From the NCBI RefSeq assembly GCF_000512355.1, contig NZ_CP004006.1:2658965-2722964 (forward strand): 64,000 nt of DNA, in the 5' to 3' direction. Below are positions 41,839 to 51,715 of this stretch, one piece after another. The notes beneath the pieces were generated by a model, which was not told where the DNA came from, searched no databases, and was given only the letters and a program-made list of their open reading frames with translations. The translations under genes and the position numbers were made by a program. The first letter of the stretch is position 1, and each line of letters starts with the position of its first letter. The stretch is from Legionella oakridgensis ATCC 33761 = DSM 21215 (lineage in GTDB: Bacteria; Pseudomonadota; Gammaproteobacteria; Legionellales; Legionellaceae).

Positions 41839-42455
41839 TTTTTATCCGAATGTTTTGCCTGAACTCTTGCCAAAGCCTGAAGAATAAATTCCTGCTTGGC
41901 TTTCTGGTCCTTCTGCTTTCCTTCATTTTGAGCAGCAAGCTTACGTTTTTCTCGATACGTTTGCTGCTTTTCGTGCTCTTCACGCAACAATCGTACTTGC
42001 CTTGCATGATAACGTTGCCGAGCAAGGTCTTTATCATAACCTGGCTTAAGGAGCGGTACCATTTCAATACAATCCACTGGACAAGGTTCCACACAAAGCC
42101 CGCAACCCGTACATTCGTGCGCAAGCACCGTATGCATCAGACGGCCGCTGCCAATAATAGCATCCACAGGACAAGCCTGAATGCATTTTGTACAGCCAAT
42201 GCACTCGGACTCGCGGATCACCGCTTTGGATGGTGCGCGAGTATTGGCACTGACTGTAGAAAGATAAGGGGTGACATCGATGTGCAGCAGCTGCCCTAAA
42301 GCCTTGAGGGTTTCTATACCCCCTGGAGGACAGCCATCAATGGTAGCATTACCTTGTGCCAAAGCTTGTGCATACGGCAAACAGCCTGGATAGCCACATT
42401 CCCCACACTGAGTCTGCGGTAATAATTTATCAATGTCTTTTACTAACGCCATCAT
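41835..42455 (-). CDS. rnfB: RnfB/RsxB-like ferredoxin subunit
   Basis: A 206-residue iron-sulfur protein. The N-terminal cluster motif is '[13 protein letters not shown]' and two ferredoxin clusters follow, '[18 protein letters not shown]' and '[15 protein letters not shown]'. The C-terminal ~65 residues are a charged helix. RnfB normally belongs to a six-subunit membrane complex for electron transfer from NADH to ferredoxin; here no rnfA, C, D, G or E is next to it. It also lacks the N-terminal membrane helix of full RnfB, so it may serve another acceptor, such as SoxR reduction. TAATG coupling with metG. Confidence 0.88.
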   Translation of the reverse strand: MMALVKDIDKLLPQTQCGECGYPGCLPYAQALAQGNATIDGCPPGGIETLKALGQLLHIDVTPYLSTVSANTRAPSKAVIRESECIGCTKCIQACPVDAIIGSGRLMHTVLAHECTGCGLCVEPCPVDCIEMVPLLKPGYDKDLARQRYHARQVRLLREEHEKQQTYREKRKLAAQNEGKQKDQKAKQEFILQALARVQAKHSDKK

Positions 42456-44092
42456 TAACTCTCTGCAAGCATCGCATCGATTTTTTCTTTTTCAACACGA
42501 ACCATAAGTGGTACAAAATCATTAATAGTATGGCTTAAAAGTGGCGTATTTACTCGACTCCAGGTTAATGGCTCATCATTTAAAAACACTTCTACAGCAG
42601 TAGCCATCTTTGGCAATACTGGTTTTAAGCAAGTCATAAGAATGCGGAATAAATTTAACCCCATGGTACAAATGGCTTGCACTTCAGGAAGACGCTCAGG
42701 ATCTTTAGCTAATACCCATGGCTTATTAGCATCAATATATTGATTAATGCGATCGGCACTTTCCATGATAAGGCGGATTGCATAAGCATAATCTCGGGCA
42801 ACCAAAGCGTCACTCACTTGATTTTTAACGGTCAAAAGCTCTTCATAGAATGCTGGCTCTTTTAGTGAATCAGCCAATTGCTGCGAAAAGTGCTTGTTGA
42901 TAAAACCAGCGCAACGACTAGCAATGTTGACTACCTTGCCCACTAAATCCGAATTAATCCGCTGCACAAAGTCCTCAAAATTTAAATCCAGATCATCCAC
43001 ACGACCATTCAGTTTGGCAGCAAAATAATAGCGTAAATACTCTGGATGCAAATGTGCCAAATATCTGCGTGCCTCAATAAAAGTACCGCGTGATTTTGAC
43101 ATTTTCTGACCATTTACGGTTAAAAAACCATGGGTAAAAATCGCCGTGGGAAGACGATGATCACTGCCAGCCAATAAAGCCGGCCAAAAGAGCGCGTGAA
43201 AATAAACAATATCCTTGCCAACAAAATGATACAATTCAGCCGTTGAATCTTTTCCCCAAAATTCAGCAAATGAAATACCCTCTTGCTCACAATATTTTTG
43301 GAAGCTGGCCATATAACCAATAGGGGCATCCAACCACACATAAAAATATTTGTCCTGGGTGCCGGGAATAAGAAAACCAAAATAAGGTGCATCACGAGAA
43401 ATATCCCATTGCTTTAAACCCGAAGCAAACCATTCATCCAACTTATTAGCCACTTCCGTTTGTAAATGCCCTTGACGCGTCCACTCTTTCAATAACCTCT
43501 CATAGCGTGGCAAATCAAAAAAATAATGCTCTGATTCTTTCTCAACTGGCTTGGCACCGGAAATGGCAGAGACGGCATCGACTAGATCGGTCGGGGCATA
43601 CGTTGCACCGCAAGCTTCACAGTTATCTCCATACTGATCAGACGCACCACATTTTGGACAAGTACCTTTCACATACCGATCGGGCAGAAACATATTTTTT
43701 TCGGGATCGTAAGCCTGACGAATGGTTTTTTTGACAATATCACCCCGAGCCTGTAATTGCGCATAGATTTTTTCTGCAAGCGCCTGATTTTCTGACGAAT
43801 GGGTAGTATAATAACTGTCATAAACAATGCCAAAAGCATCAAAATCAGTTTCATGACTCTTTTTCATTTCCGTCGTCAGCCTCTCTGGAGAAATGCCCAG
43901 TTGCTCGGCTTTCAGCATAATAGGCGTGCCATGCGCATCATCACCACAAACACTGATGCATTGATGGCCCAACATTTTATGGGTCCGCACCCAAATATCG
44001 GTTTGAATGTGTTCAACCAAATGCCCTAAATGTAAATGTCCATTAGCATAAGGAAGCGCACTGGTAACCAGCATTTTACGAACTTGCGTCAT
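42455..44092 (-). CDS. metG: Methionyl-tRNA synthetase
   Basis: A ~545-residue class I synthetase. The HIGH-type motif is '[19 protein letters not shown]' (~10-28), the KMSKS motif is '[13 protein letters not shown]', and the zinc knuckle is '[18 protein letters not shown]'. It lacks the C-terminal EMAP-like dimerisation domain of E. coli MetG, so it is the short form. The frame is open to 44212, but the start '[18 protein letters not shown]' matches E. coli. First gene of metG-rnfB-nth. Confidence 0.96.
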   Translation of the reverse strand: MTQVRKMLVTSALPYANGHLHLGHLVEHIQTDIWVRTHKMLGHQCISVCGDDAHGTPIMLKAEQLGISPERLTTEMKKSHETDFDAFGIVYDSYYTTHSSENQALAEKIYAQLQARGDIVKKTIRQAYDPEKNMFLPDRYVKGTCPKCGASDQYGDNCEACGATYAPTDLVDAVSAISGAKPVEKESEHYFFDLPRYERLLKEWTRQGHLQTEVANKLDEWFASGLKQWDISRDAPYFGFLIPGTQDKYFYVWLDAPIGYMASFQKYCEQEGISFAEFWGKDSTAELYHFVGKDIVYFHALFWPALLAGSDHRLPTAIFTHGFLTVNGQKMSKSRGTFIEARRYLAHLHPEYLRYYFAAKLNGRVDDLDLNFEDFVQRINSDLVGKVVNIASRCAGFINKHFSQQLADSLKEPAFYEELLTVKNQVSDALVARDYAYAIRLIMESADRINQYIDANKPWVLAKDPERLPEVQAICTMGLNLFRILMTCLKPVLPKMATAVEVFLNDEPLTWSRVNTPLLSHTINDFVPLMVRVEKEKIDAMLAES

Positions 44093-44186
44093 AATTTTAT
44101 CACACAATAAATGGCAAATTGTCGGATTATAACCCATCTGTGTGGTGATTGCTGTATTAAGATATAATATTATACTCACAGCAATG

Positions 44187-44279
44187 GAGATTTCGGCTAG
44201 GCACAAATGCATGAGTCAAGGGAGCGTACAAGCAGTACATGACCGATGACGAATGCGTTTGCAACATCGCCGAAAACTC
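44187..44279. repeat. Fold-back element upstream of ubiX
   Basis: Arms GAGATTTCGGC (44187-44197) and GCCGAAAACTC (44269-44279) pair in 10 of 11 positions, with further weaker pairing inside. The centre has a GTAC-N5-GTAC symmetry ('GCGTACAAGCAGTACATG'). It could be a small palindromic repeat (MITE or REP-like) or a structured leader for ubiX. Confidence 0.5.
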
Positions 44280-44335
44280 AAGTGCGAAGAGTATAAGCAA
44301 AACACCTTTGTATGGAATATGGGAGCATATTCATT

Positions 44336-44899
44336 ATGAGCAAGCCCCGCCTCATTATTGGTATCAGTGGCGCTTCAGGCATTATTTATGGGATTCGCTT
44401 ATTGCAAGTGCTGCAAACCATGCCCATAGAAACACATCTGGTTGTCAGCAAAGCCGCTCACTTGACCCGCACGTATGAAACATCGCTGAGTGCAGCCGAA
44501 TTGAAATCCTTTGCCAATGTCTATCATCCCTGCACCAATATTGCCGCATCGATTGCCAGCGGCTCTTTTAAAACCCTAGGTATGATCATTGCTCCCTGTT
44601 CAATGAAAACATTGGGAGAAATTGCTCATGGGATTACCAGCAATCTTTTAACTCGTGCCGCCGATGTCACGCTCAAAGAGCGCCGTCGCCTGGTGCTGTT
44701 ACCGCGAGAAGCTCCTTTACACTTAGGACACTTGCAAAATATGGTAACCATCACACAAATGGGGGGAATTATTTTTCCGCCCGTCCCAGCCTTTTACAAT
44801 AAACCGGAAAACATCCATGATTTGATTGATAACAGCGTTGGCAGAGTGCTGGATTTATTTGATTTAGATCATCGCCTGATAAAACGTTGGGGAGAATAA
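44336..44899 (+). CDS. ubiX: Flavin prenyltransferase UbiX
   Basis: A 187-residue enzyme that joins dimethylallyl phosphate to FMN, making the prenyl-flavin cofactor for the decarboxylase UbiD in ubiquinone synthesis. The FMN site 'IIGISGASGIIYGIRLLQVL' is at the N-terminus, and 'APCSMKTLGEIAHGITSNLL' plus 'LLPREAPLHLGHLQNM' are diagnostic. The ATG at 44336 follows a GGGAG site; the frame is open eight codons further. A strong hairpin follows the stop. Confidence 0.96.
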   Translation: MSKPRLIIGISGASGIIYGIRLLQVLQTMPIETHLVVSKAAHLTRTYETSLSAAELKSFANVYHPCTNIAASIASGSFKTLGMIIAPCSMKTLGEIAHGITSNLLTRAADVTLKERRRLVLLPREAPLHLGHLQNMVTITQMGGIIFPPVPAFYNKPENIHDLIDNSVGRVLDLFDLDHRLIKRWGE

Positions 44900-44923
44900 A
44901 AAACGCGGCTAAGGCCGCGTTTT
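44900..44923. terminator. Bidirectional terminator
   Basis: A perfect 10-bp stem, AAAACGCGGC and GCCGCGTTTT, with loop TAAG. A and T flanks allow use from either strand. It lies right after ubiX and before the end of the convergent membrane-protein gene. Confidence 0.9.
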
Positions 44924-44941
44924 CAAAAAAAATATTTCGTA

Positions 44942-45463
44942 TTAACGAGCAGCCAATGCCAAAGGCGAGGCATCCAGTTCTTCTTGTTGATCGCGGCGAG
45001 CAGCAACTGGACGAAGTTTAGGAGCGTACAGAGGAGAAACATGCTGAACATGAATTTCATCTTCATCGGCAACTGCATCAAGGCGCTCACGACGAGCCCC
45101 AACACCAAGGCCTTTGGCAGCTACAGCAGTGCTGCTTAGAGTTTCATCGTAATCATCTTCAGATTCAGATTCATCAGGAGCACTCTTGCCACACACTTTG
45201 TTAAACAACCAGCCACCAGCTTTCACAATACCATTAACCAAAGCACCGGCAGCAAACACGGCAGCGGCAGCAGTAGCGGCAACCACCCCGGTTGCAACGG
45301 CAGCGGCAGCGCTACCAAATACGGCTAATACAGGAGAAGATGCCAAAGCAATAATACCGCCGGCAACTAAAGCGGGAGGGAAAAACACAACACCAACAAC
45401 AGCAGCAAGCGCCAAAGCACTTAAAGCAAGCACTTTCCAATGTTTACGAATAAAATCTAACAT
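44942..45463 (-). CDS. Alanine-rich membrane protein, unknown
   Basis: A 173-residue protein. Residues ~10-95 form two or three hydrophobic, Ala/Val-rich helices ('VLALSALALAAVVGVVFF', 'AVATGVVAATAAAAVFAAGA'). The C-terminal half is soluble with an acidic patch ('PDESESEDDYDET') and later Arg-rich segments ('GVGARRERLDA'). No known domain is seen. The architecture of a membrane hairpin with a charged tail is seen in some Legionella effectors, but also in ordinary envelope proteins. Single gene ended by the shared terminator. Confidence 0.6.
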   Translation of the reverse strand: MLDFIRKHWKVLALSALALAAVVGVVFFPPALVAGGIIALASSPVLAVFGSAAAAVATGVVAATAAAAVFAAGALVNGIVKAGGWLFNKVCGKSAPDESESEDDYDETLSSTAVAAKGLGVGARRERLDAVADEDEIHVQHVSPLYAPKLRPVAARRDQQEELDASPLALAAR

Positions 45464-45569
45464 AACATAACTCCATGGGTTAAAAATCCGCGGAAACTAT
45501 ATCATGAGACATTTTAACTTGGAATAATTTTATCCAAAAAATGTAATTTTTTGTAAAGATGCTATTAAC

Positions 45570-46241
45570 TCATTGATAATAAGTAGGATCTTCAACACCG
45601 GCCGCCTTAAACCCCTGGGCTCGCAACACACAGCTGTCACAGTGCCCACAAGCAGCACCTTCTTGATTTAATTGATAGCAAGATACCGTCAAACTATAAT
45701 CCACGCCTAGTTGCATGCCAGTGCGAATAATATCTGCCTTGGTTAAATGAAGCAGCGGAGCTTGGATAGTAAACGCTCGTCCTTCCACGCCTGCTTTGGT
45801 GGCGACATTAGCAAGATGTTGAAAAGCGGTGATAAATTCCGGTCGACAATCCGGATAGCCTGAATAATCCACTGCGTTGGCACCAATAAAAATATCATAA
45901 GCGCCTACAGCTTCTGCCAACCCCAGTGCAGTAGCCAAGAAAACAGTATTACGCGCAGGAACATACGTGACTGGAATCTTGCCCAGCCCTTCATAATCGG
46001 GAACGTCTATACGCTTATCCGTCAATGCAGAAGCACCAAATTGACCGATATCAAGATGAACCACACGATGCTCAAAAGCGGCCATGTTGACTGCTATTCG
46101 CCGAGCCGCATTCAATTCATACTCATGCCTTTGACCATACATAAAACTCAAGGCAAAACACTTAAATCCTTGATTTTTGGCGATAGCCAAGCAAGTCGCT
46201 GAATCAAGTCCTCCAGAAAGTAAAACCACGGCTTTTTTCAT
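45570..46241 (-). CDS. queC: 7-cyano-7-deazaguanine synthase QueC
   Basis: A 223-residue ATP-dependent enzyme that turns carboxy-deazaguanine into preQ0 for queuosine in tRNA. The ATP loop is '[17 protein letters not shown]' (residues 5-21) and the zinc site is '[14 protein letters not shown]' near the end, with an earlier Cys in 'LTVSCYQLN'. No other queuosine gene is adjacent; the PTPS-like gene at 50 kb is not a clear QueD. Divergent from manC. Confidence 0.96.
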   Translation of the reverse strand: MKKAVVLLSGGLDSATCLAIAKNQGFKCFALSFMYGQRHEYELNAARRIAVNMAAFEHRVVHLDIGQFGASALTDKRIDVPDYEGLGKIPVTYVPARNTVFLATALGLAEAVGAYDIFIGANAVDYSGYPDCRPEFITAFQHLANVATKAGVEGRAFTIQAPLLHLTKADIIRTGMQLGVDYSLTVSCYQLNQEGAACGHCDSCVLRAQGFKAAGVEDPTYYQ

Positions 46242-46366
46242 AGGATGTAGAACGTCTCTGCATAAAGCAAGTCAAATCTGCCCATTTTAAATACTTTCCT
46301 TAAAATTTGCTACCTTAAATCATATACTGTTAAAATGCTGCACTATGAAATCATTGATGAACTCTG

Positions 46367-47803
46367 ATGAAGCCTGAACTTTTTCCCGTGATCCTTGCCG
46401 GTGGATCCGGCACCCGGCTGTGGCCATTATCGCGTAAAAATTTTCCCAAACAATTTTTGCGCTTGCAAAGTGAATCTTCTCTCTTGCAACAAACCATGCA
46501 AAGAACATTAAGCCTGCCTCACACCAAAATTTTGACCGTAAGTAATGAGGCGCATTATTTTCTTTGCCAAGAGCAACTGCAATCGTTTCAAACTCCCATC
46601 ACCTACCTGCTTGAACCCTGTGTCCGCAACACAGCACCAGCCATTGCCGTTGCTGCCCACTATCTTGTTCATCAAATCAACCCTCATGCCATCATGCTTA
46701 TCCTCCCTTCCGATCACTGGATTGCTGATGAGGCGGCCTGGCGGGATGCCATGCTGCAAGGAATAGAATTCGCTACCTCCGACTCGGTTCTAGTTACATT
46801 CGGGATTAAACCAAGTGGACCTAAAACGGGCTATGGTTACATCGAAGCGATACCATCCACCTCACAGAAAGCCATGCTTGTCCAACGTTTTCGGGAAAAA
46901 CCCGACGTAAAAACAGCTGAAGAATTTATTGCAAACGGTCATTATTATTGGAATAGTGGCATGTTTGTTTGCCGTGCCCAAACCTATTTGGATGAATTGC
47001 ACCAACATGCTCCTGATATTTTTCAAGCCAGCAAGCAAGCCATACTCGCAGGCCAATATGGCCACGACTATATTCGTTTAGATGCTGAAGCATTTGCTCA
47101 ATGTCGAAGTGAATCCATTGATTACGCCATTATGGAAAAAACCAGTAAAGCGGCCATGATTGCTGTGGACATTCAATGGAGCGATCTTGGTTGCTGGACG
47201 GCAGTGGCCGAAGCAAATCCGTTGGATGCCAATGGCAATGCTCTTCATGGTAAGGTCATTGCCAAAGATAGCCATAATTGCTTAGTCAGCAGTGAAGATA
47301 TACTAGTCACAACGATTGGGATCCAGGATCAAATTATTGTTGCCACCACGGACGCTGTCCTGGTCGCGGATAAGCAATATTCCCAACAAGTCAAAGATAT
47401 TGTTCAGGCGCTTGGAGAAAATCATGCCCAGCTGGCTGATGAACACACTCGCGTGTCCCGCCCCTGGGGGTACTATGAAATACTTGCTGAAGGTCCTGCT
47501 TTCAAAGTCAAACGGCTTATGGTGAAGCCAGGGGCAAAACTATCTTTGCAAATGCATGAACATCGCGCCGAACACTGGGTGATTGTCGGTGGCCTTGCTG
47601 AAGTTACGAATGATGAACAAATAATGCAGCTTACGGTAAATCAATCGACCTATATTCCTCAAAAAACCCGTCATCGCTTATGCAATCCTGGAAATGAACC
47701 CTTATACGTTATTGAAGTGCAAAGTGGTCATTATCTCGGTGAAGATGACATCATCCGCTTTGATGATGTCTATCAACGAAAAACCTTATCCACATCAAAT
47801 TAA
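46367..47803 (+). CDS. manC: Mannose-1-phosphate guanylyltransferase / mannose-6-phosphate isomerase
   Basis: A 478-residue two-domain enzyme of GDP-mannose synthesis for surface sugars. The nucleotidyltransferase site is 'ILAGGSGTRLWPLSRKNFPK' (residues 9-28), with 'FREKPDVKTAEEFI' further on. The C-terminal cupin (PMI type II) has 'MVKPGAKLSLQMHEHRAEHW' with metal-binding His. The gene lies alone, not within a polysaccharide cluster. Its stop codon is at the edge of a fold-back repeat. Confidence 0.94.
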   Translation: MKPELFPVILAGGSGTRLWPLSRKNFPKQFLRLQSESSLLQQTMQRTLSLPHTKILTVSNEAHYFLCQEQLQSFQTPITYLLEPCVRNTAPAIAVAAHYLVHQINPHAIMLILPSDHWIADEAAWRDAMLQGIEFATSDSVLVTFGIKPSGPKTGYGYIEAIPSTSQKAMLVQRFREKPDVKTAEEFIANGHYYWNSGMFVCRAQTYLDELHQHAPDIFQASKQAILAGQYGHDYIRLDAEAFAQCRSESIDYAIMEKTSKAAMIAVDIQWSDLGCWTAVAEANPLDANGNALHGKVIAKDSHNCLVSSEDILVTTIGIQDQIIVATTDAVLVADKQYSQQVKDIVQALGENHAQLADEHTRVSRPWGYYEILAEGPAFKVKRLMVKPGAKLSLQMHEHRAEHWVIVGGLAEVTNDEQIMQLTVNQSTYIPQKTRHRLCNPGNEPLYVIEVQSGHYLGEDDIIRFDDVYQRKTLSTSN

Positions 47804-47926
47804 GACTAAAAGGCTTGATATTAGAGCACCGTAGCACAGCATACATTGTAGTATGTGAATGTCGGGGCACAGAAAATCAAGGCTTTTAGCCCTAATTAGA
47901 TTATGAAAGACAGGTTCTAACATCAT
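47804..47926. repeat. Fold-back repeat, copy 1
   Basis: Begins near 'GACTAAAAGGCTTGAT' and ends 'AATCAAGGCTTTTAGCCCT', so its ends are imperfect inverted repeats of about 28 bases. The centre 'CATACATTGTAGTATGTG' is itself palindromic. Similarity with copy 2 at 52.5 kb continues to 'GTTCTAA' at the right. The remaining bases to 48083 hold no gene. Confidence 0.7.
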
Positions 47927-48083
47927 TCACGAGACTGAAGTAAAGCAATCGTAAATAATCTTTCAATTCTGTAAAGATAGGGCGTGCCATCTTGTTTATC
48001 AAAATCGTGCTATGTTATAAAATAATACATATTGTTCCGAAAAAATATATGAACATCTGATTCTTTTTAACCGGAGTGGCATT

Positions 48084-49949
48084 ATGTCCATAAGCAGCAT
48101 TTTGAAACATACTTCATTCAGCACACTTGATGAGGCCGAACAAAATGCTGTGCGTCGTTTATTTGATGATGTCTATCAAAAAAAACAAAGAATGACGTTG
48201 GACGTACTCGAAATATTTAAACAACGGCAATTTTTATCCACTTCACTGGATATCTATGGCAAAAAATTAGCACACCTCAATCCGGCAAGCTTTAAGTTTT
48301 TAAGTAAAGCACAACGCATTGTTCTTGAAGAAGATCTATTGTTTACTTTTTATCTTTTATCCGCTCAATATCAATTGGATGAAGCTGAGTCACGACGGCA
48401 AAACCTGCAACAACGAAGCGAACAAATCAAGCATTGTGCTGATTTAATTAACAGGTTACGTCAAAACGGTTTGGAAACAACGCCAGAAACTATCCTTGAG
48501 CAAGCAATGGATGATTCGGAGAAACATTTAAAATACCTGGGATTGACGGTGGTTGGACCATTTATTGCTGAAAAAGCAGTGGAATTCAGCGGCGGAAGGA
48601 CTACTGTCATTAAAAGCTGGATGGGCGATATCAACGAGCGACGTCTTTATTGGGTTTGGGGCGGAGGTTTGCTTAGCAGCGTTATTGGCCTCATGCCTGA
48701 GCATCTTGGCCACAAGAATGCTGCGCAGCAAGTTCTGGGCACACCAGCTCCCGTATTAGGCTATGCAAGCTGGATTCTTTACTACACTCGTTTTGGAATC
48801 GAACTGTCCTTACTCTTGAAGCACACCATTAAAGGGCCGTGGATGAGTAAGGAAGAACAACAAATTCCCGCGTGGGAACGATTTAAAACACAATGGCAGC
48901 AACGTAAATTTATGCTGCTCAATGATGCGGTATGGGCAACCGTCAATCTAGTCACTTTCTTCTGGCTAACCGGTAGTGGCATCTTGGGTTATTGGGGAAA
49001 TATCATTACCGCAGGTCTATTGCTGGTAGATGCTTCATTGACCTTATGGCGGTTCTATGAGGAAACAACCCGGCATAATGAAGAGCTGGCCCGTTATGCA
49101 CGGGACATAGAAGCGCTTAAAGCCAAACTGCATGACGAAGATGAAAAAAATGCAGAAGCGCGTCGTTTAATGCAACGACAAATTGCTTCTCTAGAAAAAA
49201 TGCAACAACAGTGTGAGTTTGACTGGAAATATAAAAAATACAAATTAATAAATGATCTTACTTACGCCATTGCATTGGTTGTGGCATTCAGCGTAGTCTG
49301 TTGCTTTTTCTTTCCTCCAGCAGCCCTTATGCCAGCCACAACGTTAATCCTTGGTGTTGTGGGAGCTGCTCTTTGCTTCTCATTAACACTCTCTTATTCG
49401 GCTGCTTCGGGTGGCATAGAGATTGCTAAATCACGAGCCACCGGAAAACTGGCCCGAGAAGAATGTGAAAAATTATTGCAACTTTTTAATGAAAGTAATA
49501 ATGAGTTTGAAAAGAAACAACTGTATCTGGATATAAAACAGTCTATGGCTGAATCCGTTCATCAAGAAAGGCTCATTCGCTTTCAAAAGATAAGTTTGGT
49601 TCGATCGGTATTAATTGATGCGATGCTGCCGGCACTGATGTTTGTTTCACTGATGTTCTTACCTACCGGCATAGGAATTGGGGTCATTGCTGCCGGAATA
49701 GCATTAGCGCTTTTATCACGCATCATTCTCAAACAATTTGAACCAAAGGCAGACGCATTACCTGAATTTGATGAAGAAGATTATGAAAAATTTGCACAAA
49801 AACCCGAGCTTGCTCATTTTAATAAGGATGAAATTAAAAAGAGGATGACGTTCATAAGAAATCTGGATTTTTCACAGCAACAGCACGTAAAGATGGTTAC
49901 AAGCCAGTTCCACAGGAAACAGAAGAAGACGCGGTCAAAAACCCTCTGA
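48084..49949 (+). CDS. Large multi-pass membrane protein, paralogue A
   Basis: A 621-residue orphan protein. A helical N-terminal ~150 residues is followed by pairs of hydrophobic helices around 190-215, 275-325, 385-450 and 510-545, separated by charged coiled-coil-like stretches ('RYARDIEALKAKLHDEDEKN'). The block around residues 276-320 ('LLNDAVWATVNLVTFFWL', 'WGNIITAGLLLVDASLTLW') closely matches the protein at 57.8-59.3 kb, so the two are paralogues. GGAG lies seven bases before the ATG. Such large helical membrane proteins occur among Legionella Dot/Icm substrates; function unknown. Confidence 0.7.
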   Translation: MSISSILKHTSFSTLDEAEQNAVRRLFDDVYQKKQRMTLDVLEIFKQRQFLSTSLDIYGKKLAHLNPASFKFLSKAQRIVLEEDLLFTFYLLSAQYQLDEAESRRQNLQQRSEQIKHCADLINRLRQNGLETTPETILEQAMDDSEKHLKYLGLTVVGPFIAEKAVEFSGGRTTVIKSWMGDINERRLYWVWGGGLLSSVIGLMPEHLGHKNAAQQVLGTPAPVLGYASWILYYTRFGIELSLLLKHTIKGPWMSKEEQQIPAWERFKTQWQQRKFMLLNDAVWATVNLVTFFWLTGSGILGYWGNIITAGLLLVDASLTLWRFYEETTRHNEELARYARDIEALKAKLHDEDEKNAEARRLMQRQIASLEKMQQQCEFDWKYKKYKLINDLTYAIALVVAFSVVCCFFFPPAALMPATTLILGVVGAALCFSLTLSYSAASGGIEIAKSRATGKLAREECEKLLQLFNESNNEFEKKQLYLDIKQSMAESVHQERLIRFQKISLVRSVLIDAMLPALMFVSLMFLPTGIGIGVIAAGIALALLSRIILKQFEPKADALPEFDEEDYEKFAQKPELAHFNKDEIKKRMTFIRNLDFSQQQHVKMVTSQFHRKQKKTRSKTL

Positions 49950-49975
49950 CCTTGCAAACTGGAGAAATTTAACTC

Positions 49976-50017
49976 AAGATTTTCTCTGCTTCTTGTAAAA
50001 TAAGCAGGGAAAATCTT
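49976..50017. terminator. Long hairpin between convergent genes
   Basis: AAGATTTTCTCTGCTT pairs with AAGCAGGGAAAATCTT (16 bp, one T-G wobble), with a 10-base loop. It lies between the ends of paralogue A and the PTPS-like gene and can serve both. Confidence 0.75.
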
Positions 50018-50034
50018 CAAATGGTTATTGTATT

Positions 50035-50526
50035 CTACCGTTGCCAAATATGACTTGCTGACTGGCCGGGAGCAGAAAAAACCTTGACTACAATGCGTTC
50101 AATGCGATGACGTTTTAATTCCGTCTCATCTTTAATCAATTCATTCACAAACCAGCGCGATAATTCTTCCACGGTAATATTAGTCAGCGGCATCAATGTG
50201 ACGTCTTCTTTTAAAAAAGGGATTTTTTTATGATTAAACGTAAAATAATAATAGATATCGTCTTCATCATATTGTAAAAAGGGTGAATACTGTGGCATGA
50301 GAAAAGTTTGATTCAAATGTCTGCAGAGCGTATGAATGCGTTCCTTATAATAACGGTAATCAAACGTCATGCCATTATCTTCTACCCAAGTGGTCAGTGC
50401 CAAATAGACGCCATACTGGTGACCATGCAATGGCTCGCGTTCCGTTGCCGAAAAAATAGTGGTATGACCTGCGGAAAACTTCATGGATTCCTTTTGCAAT
50501 TCCACCGTCGTCAAATACTTAGCCAT
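50035..50526 (-). CDS. 6-pyruvoyl-tetrahydropterin synthase-like protein
   Basis: A 163-residue protein of the PTPS/QueD fold. The zinc ligands are H21 in 'KFSAGHTT' and H34/H36 in 'LHGHQYG', and the later 'TVEELSRWFVNEL' fits. The cysteine that normally precedes the HGH motif is missing; instead there is 'ATEREPLHGH' with E29 and E31. Such Glu variants (PTPS-III type) are known to release 6-hydroxymethyl-dihydropterin and can replace FolB in folate synthesis. It follows midA by two bases and lies near a pteridine reductase, so a pterin/folate role fits better than queuosine. Exact reaction is inference. Confidence 0.72.
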   Translation of the reverse strand: MAKYLTTVELQKESMKFSAGHTTIFSATEREPLHGHQYGVYLALTTWVEDNGMTFDYRYYKERIHTLCRHLNQTFLMPQYSPFLQYDEDDIYYYFTFNHKKIPFLKEDVTLMPLTNITVEELSRWFVNELIKDETELKRHRIERIVVKVFSAPGQSASHIWQR

Positions 50527-50528
50527 AA

Positions 50529-51640
50529 TTACAAGCTCGCTCGTTTGTCATGCCATTGAAACCCGCTTAATGGCCACTCAACTTCTTTCGTCAAAGCCAA
50601 CACTTTAAACAATTCACCCATTTCATTCGCCTGGATTAATTGTTTTACTGCTTGTTGTTGCCATACCCGCTCTCTTTCATGCTCAATTGCTGCAAGCATA
50701 GACAGTAAATCATTAGCCAATAAAAAAGAGGCTTGATTAGTAAAGCCTGCTACATGAAAGCCTGCATTATAAGCTGCTTCAGCTGCATGGGTAAAATCCA
50801 CATGTGCGGTTATATCTTCTTCCCCAGGATGGGCAAGTGGGTTAGTGTGAGATTGCTGGCGATAATGACACATTAATGTGCCCATGTAACGATCTGGATG
50901 ATAATATTCTTGTCGAGGAAAACCATAGTCAATAATAAAAAAGCCCCTTTTACCAGCATCATGGAACACTGCTTTAGCCAATCACCCATAAACAAATTGG
51001 CTTCAGACTGATAAGGATATAAATCAGGCGCTAAGACAGACTTCACGTGATGAATTAAGCGCTCATTACGACAAGGCTTAAATACTTCTGTCAGCTCTCC
51101 CTGGTTGTTCATCGTAATATAACTTTCCAGCAGTTCGTCCGCTGTCTGCATAAAACGATGTACTGGCATAGCATCAAGCACTTCATTGGCAACCAACACG
51201 CCTTCAAATGACTGCTGTGGCCATCCGGTTTGCCATTTTATTCTGTCGGCCAAATGCGGAATATGCTGTTTTATATTAGCTTCCTGCCAATGACGCAAAT
51301 GACCGCTCACCTCAAGAATATGATATTCCTCTGGTAGACAATTTAATCGCTCAAGCTGTGTTAAAATATCAATGCATAACCGCCCAGAGCCTGCACCAAA
51401 TTCAAATAAGATAGGGTGATTGAGTTCACAAAGCACCTGCCGGCATTGATTGGCCAATGTATATCCAAATAAAGGCGTTAATTCAGGAGCAGTTATGAAA
51501 TCACCTTGAGAACCAAATTTCTGCAAATCAGAGCTGTAATAGCCAAATTGCGGGGCATATAACGCTTGCTGCATAAATTCAACGAAAGGGATTTCGCCTC
51601 TGACGCTTAATTGCTTGTAAATAATTTCAATTAGACTCAT
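50529..51640 (-). CDS. MidA/NDUFAF7-family SAM methyltransferase (frameshifted)
   Basis: A ~370-residue protein of the DUF185 family; the mitochondrial member NDUFAF7 dimethylates an arginine in complex I. The SAM-binding region is 'ILFEFGAGSGRLCIDIL', preceded by 'GSQGDFITAPELTPLFG', both diagnostic. The frame breaks in an A6 run at 50937-50942 (T6 in the gene): 'MLVKGAFLLL' versus 'GFFIIDYGFPRQEYYHP'. One added T gives 'KGAFFIIDYGFPRQEYYHPD', as in the family. The second part has 'GTLMCHYRQQSHTNPL', also conserved. Likely a base-calling error. First gene of a pair with the PTPS-like gene. Confidence 0.88.
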
Positions 51641-51715
51641 AACTAATAAAACTTTAGGGTGAGCAATTCACCCGATATTGCGTAATAATACAGCATTTTT
51701 AACAAGGAATACATC

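Noticed and set aside
44092..44212. 40-residue N-terminal extension of metG
   Set aside because: It is not like any methionyl-tRNA synthetase; the internal start matches the family exactly.
44239..44478. 79-residue plus-strand ORF before ubiX
   Set aside because: It starts inside the fold-back element and then overlaps ubiX in another frame with no coding character.
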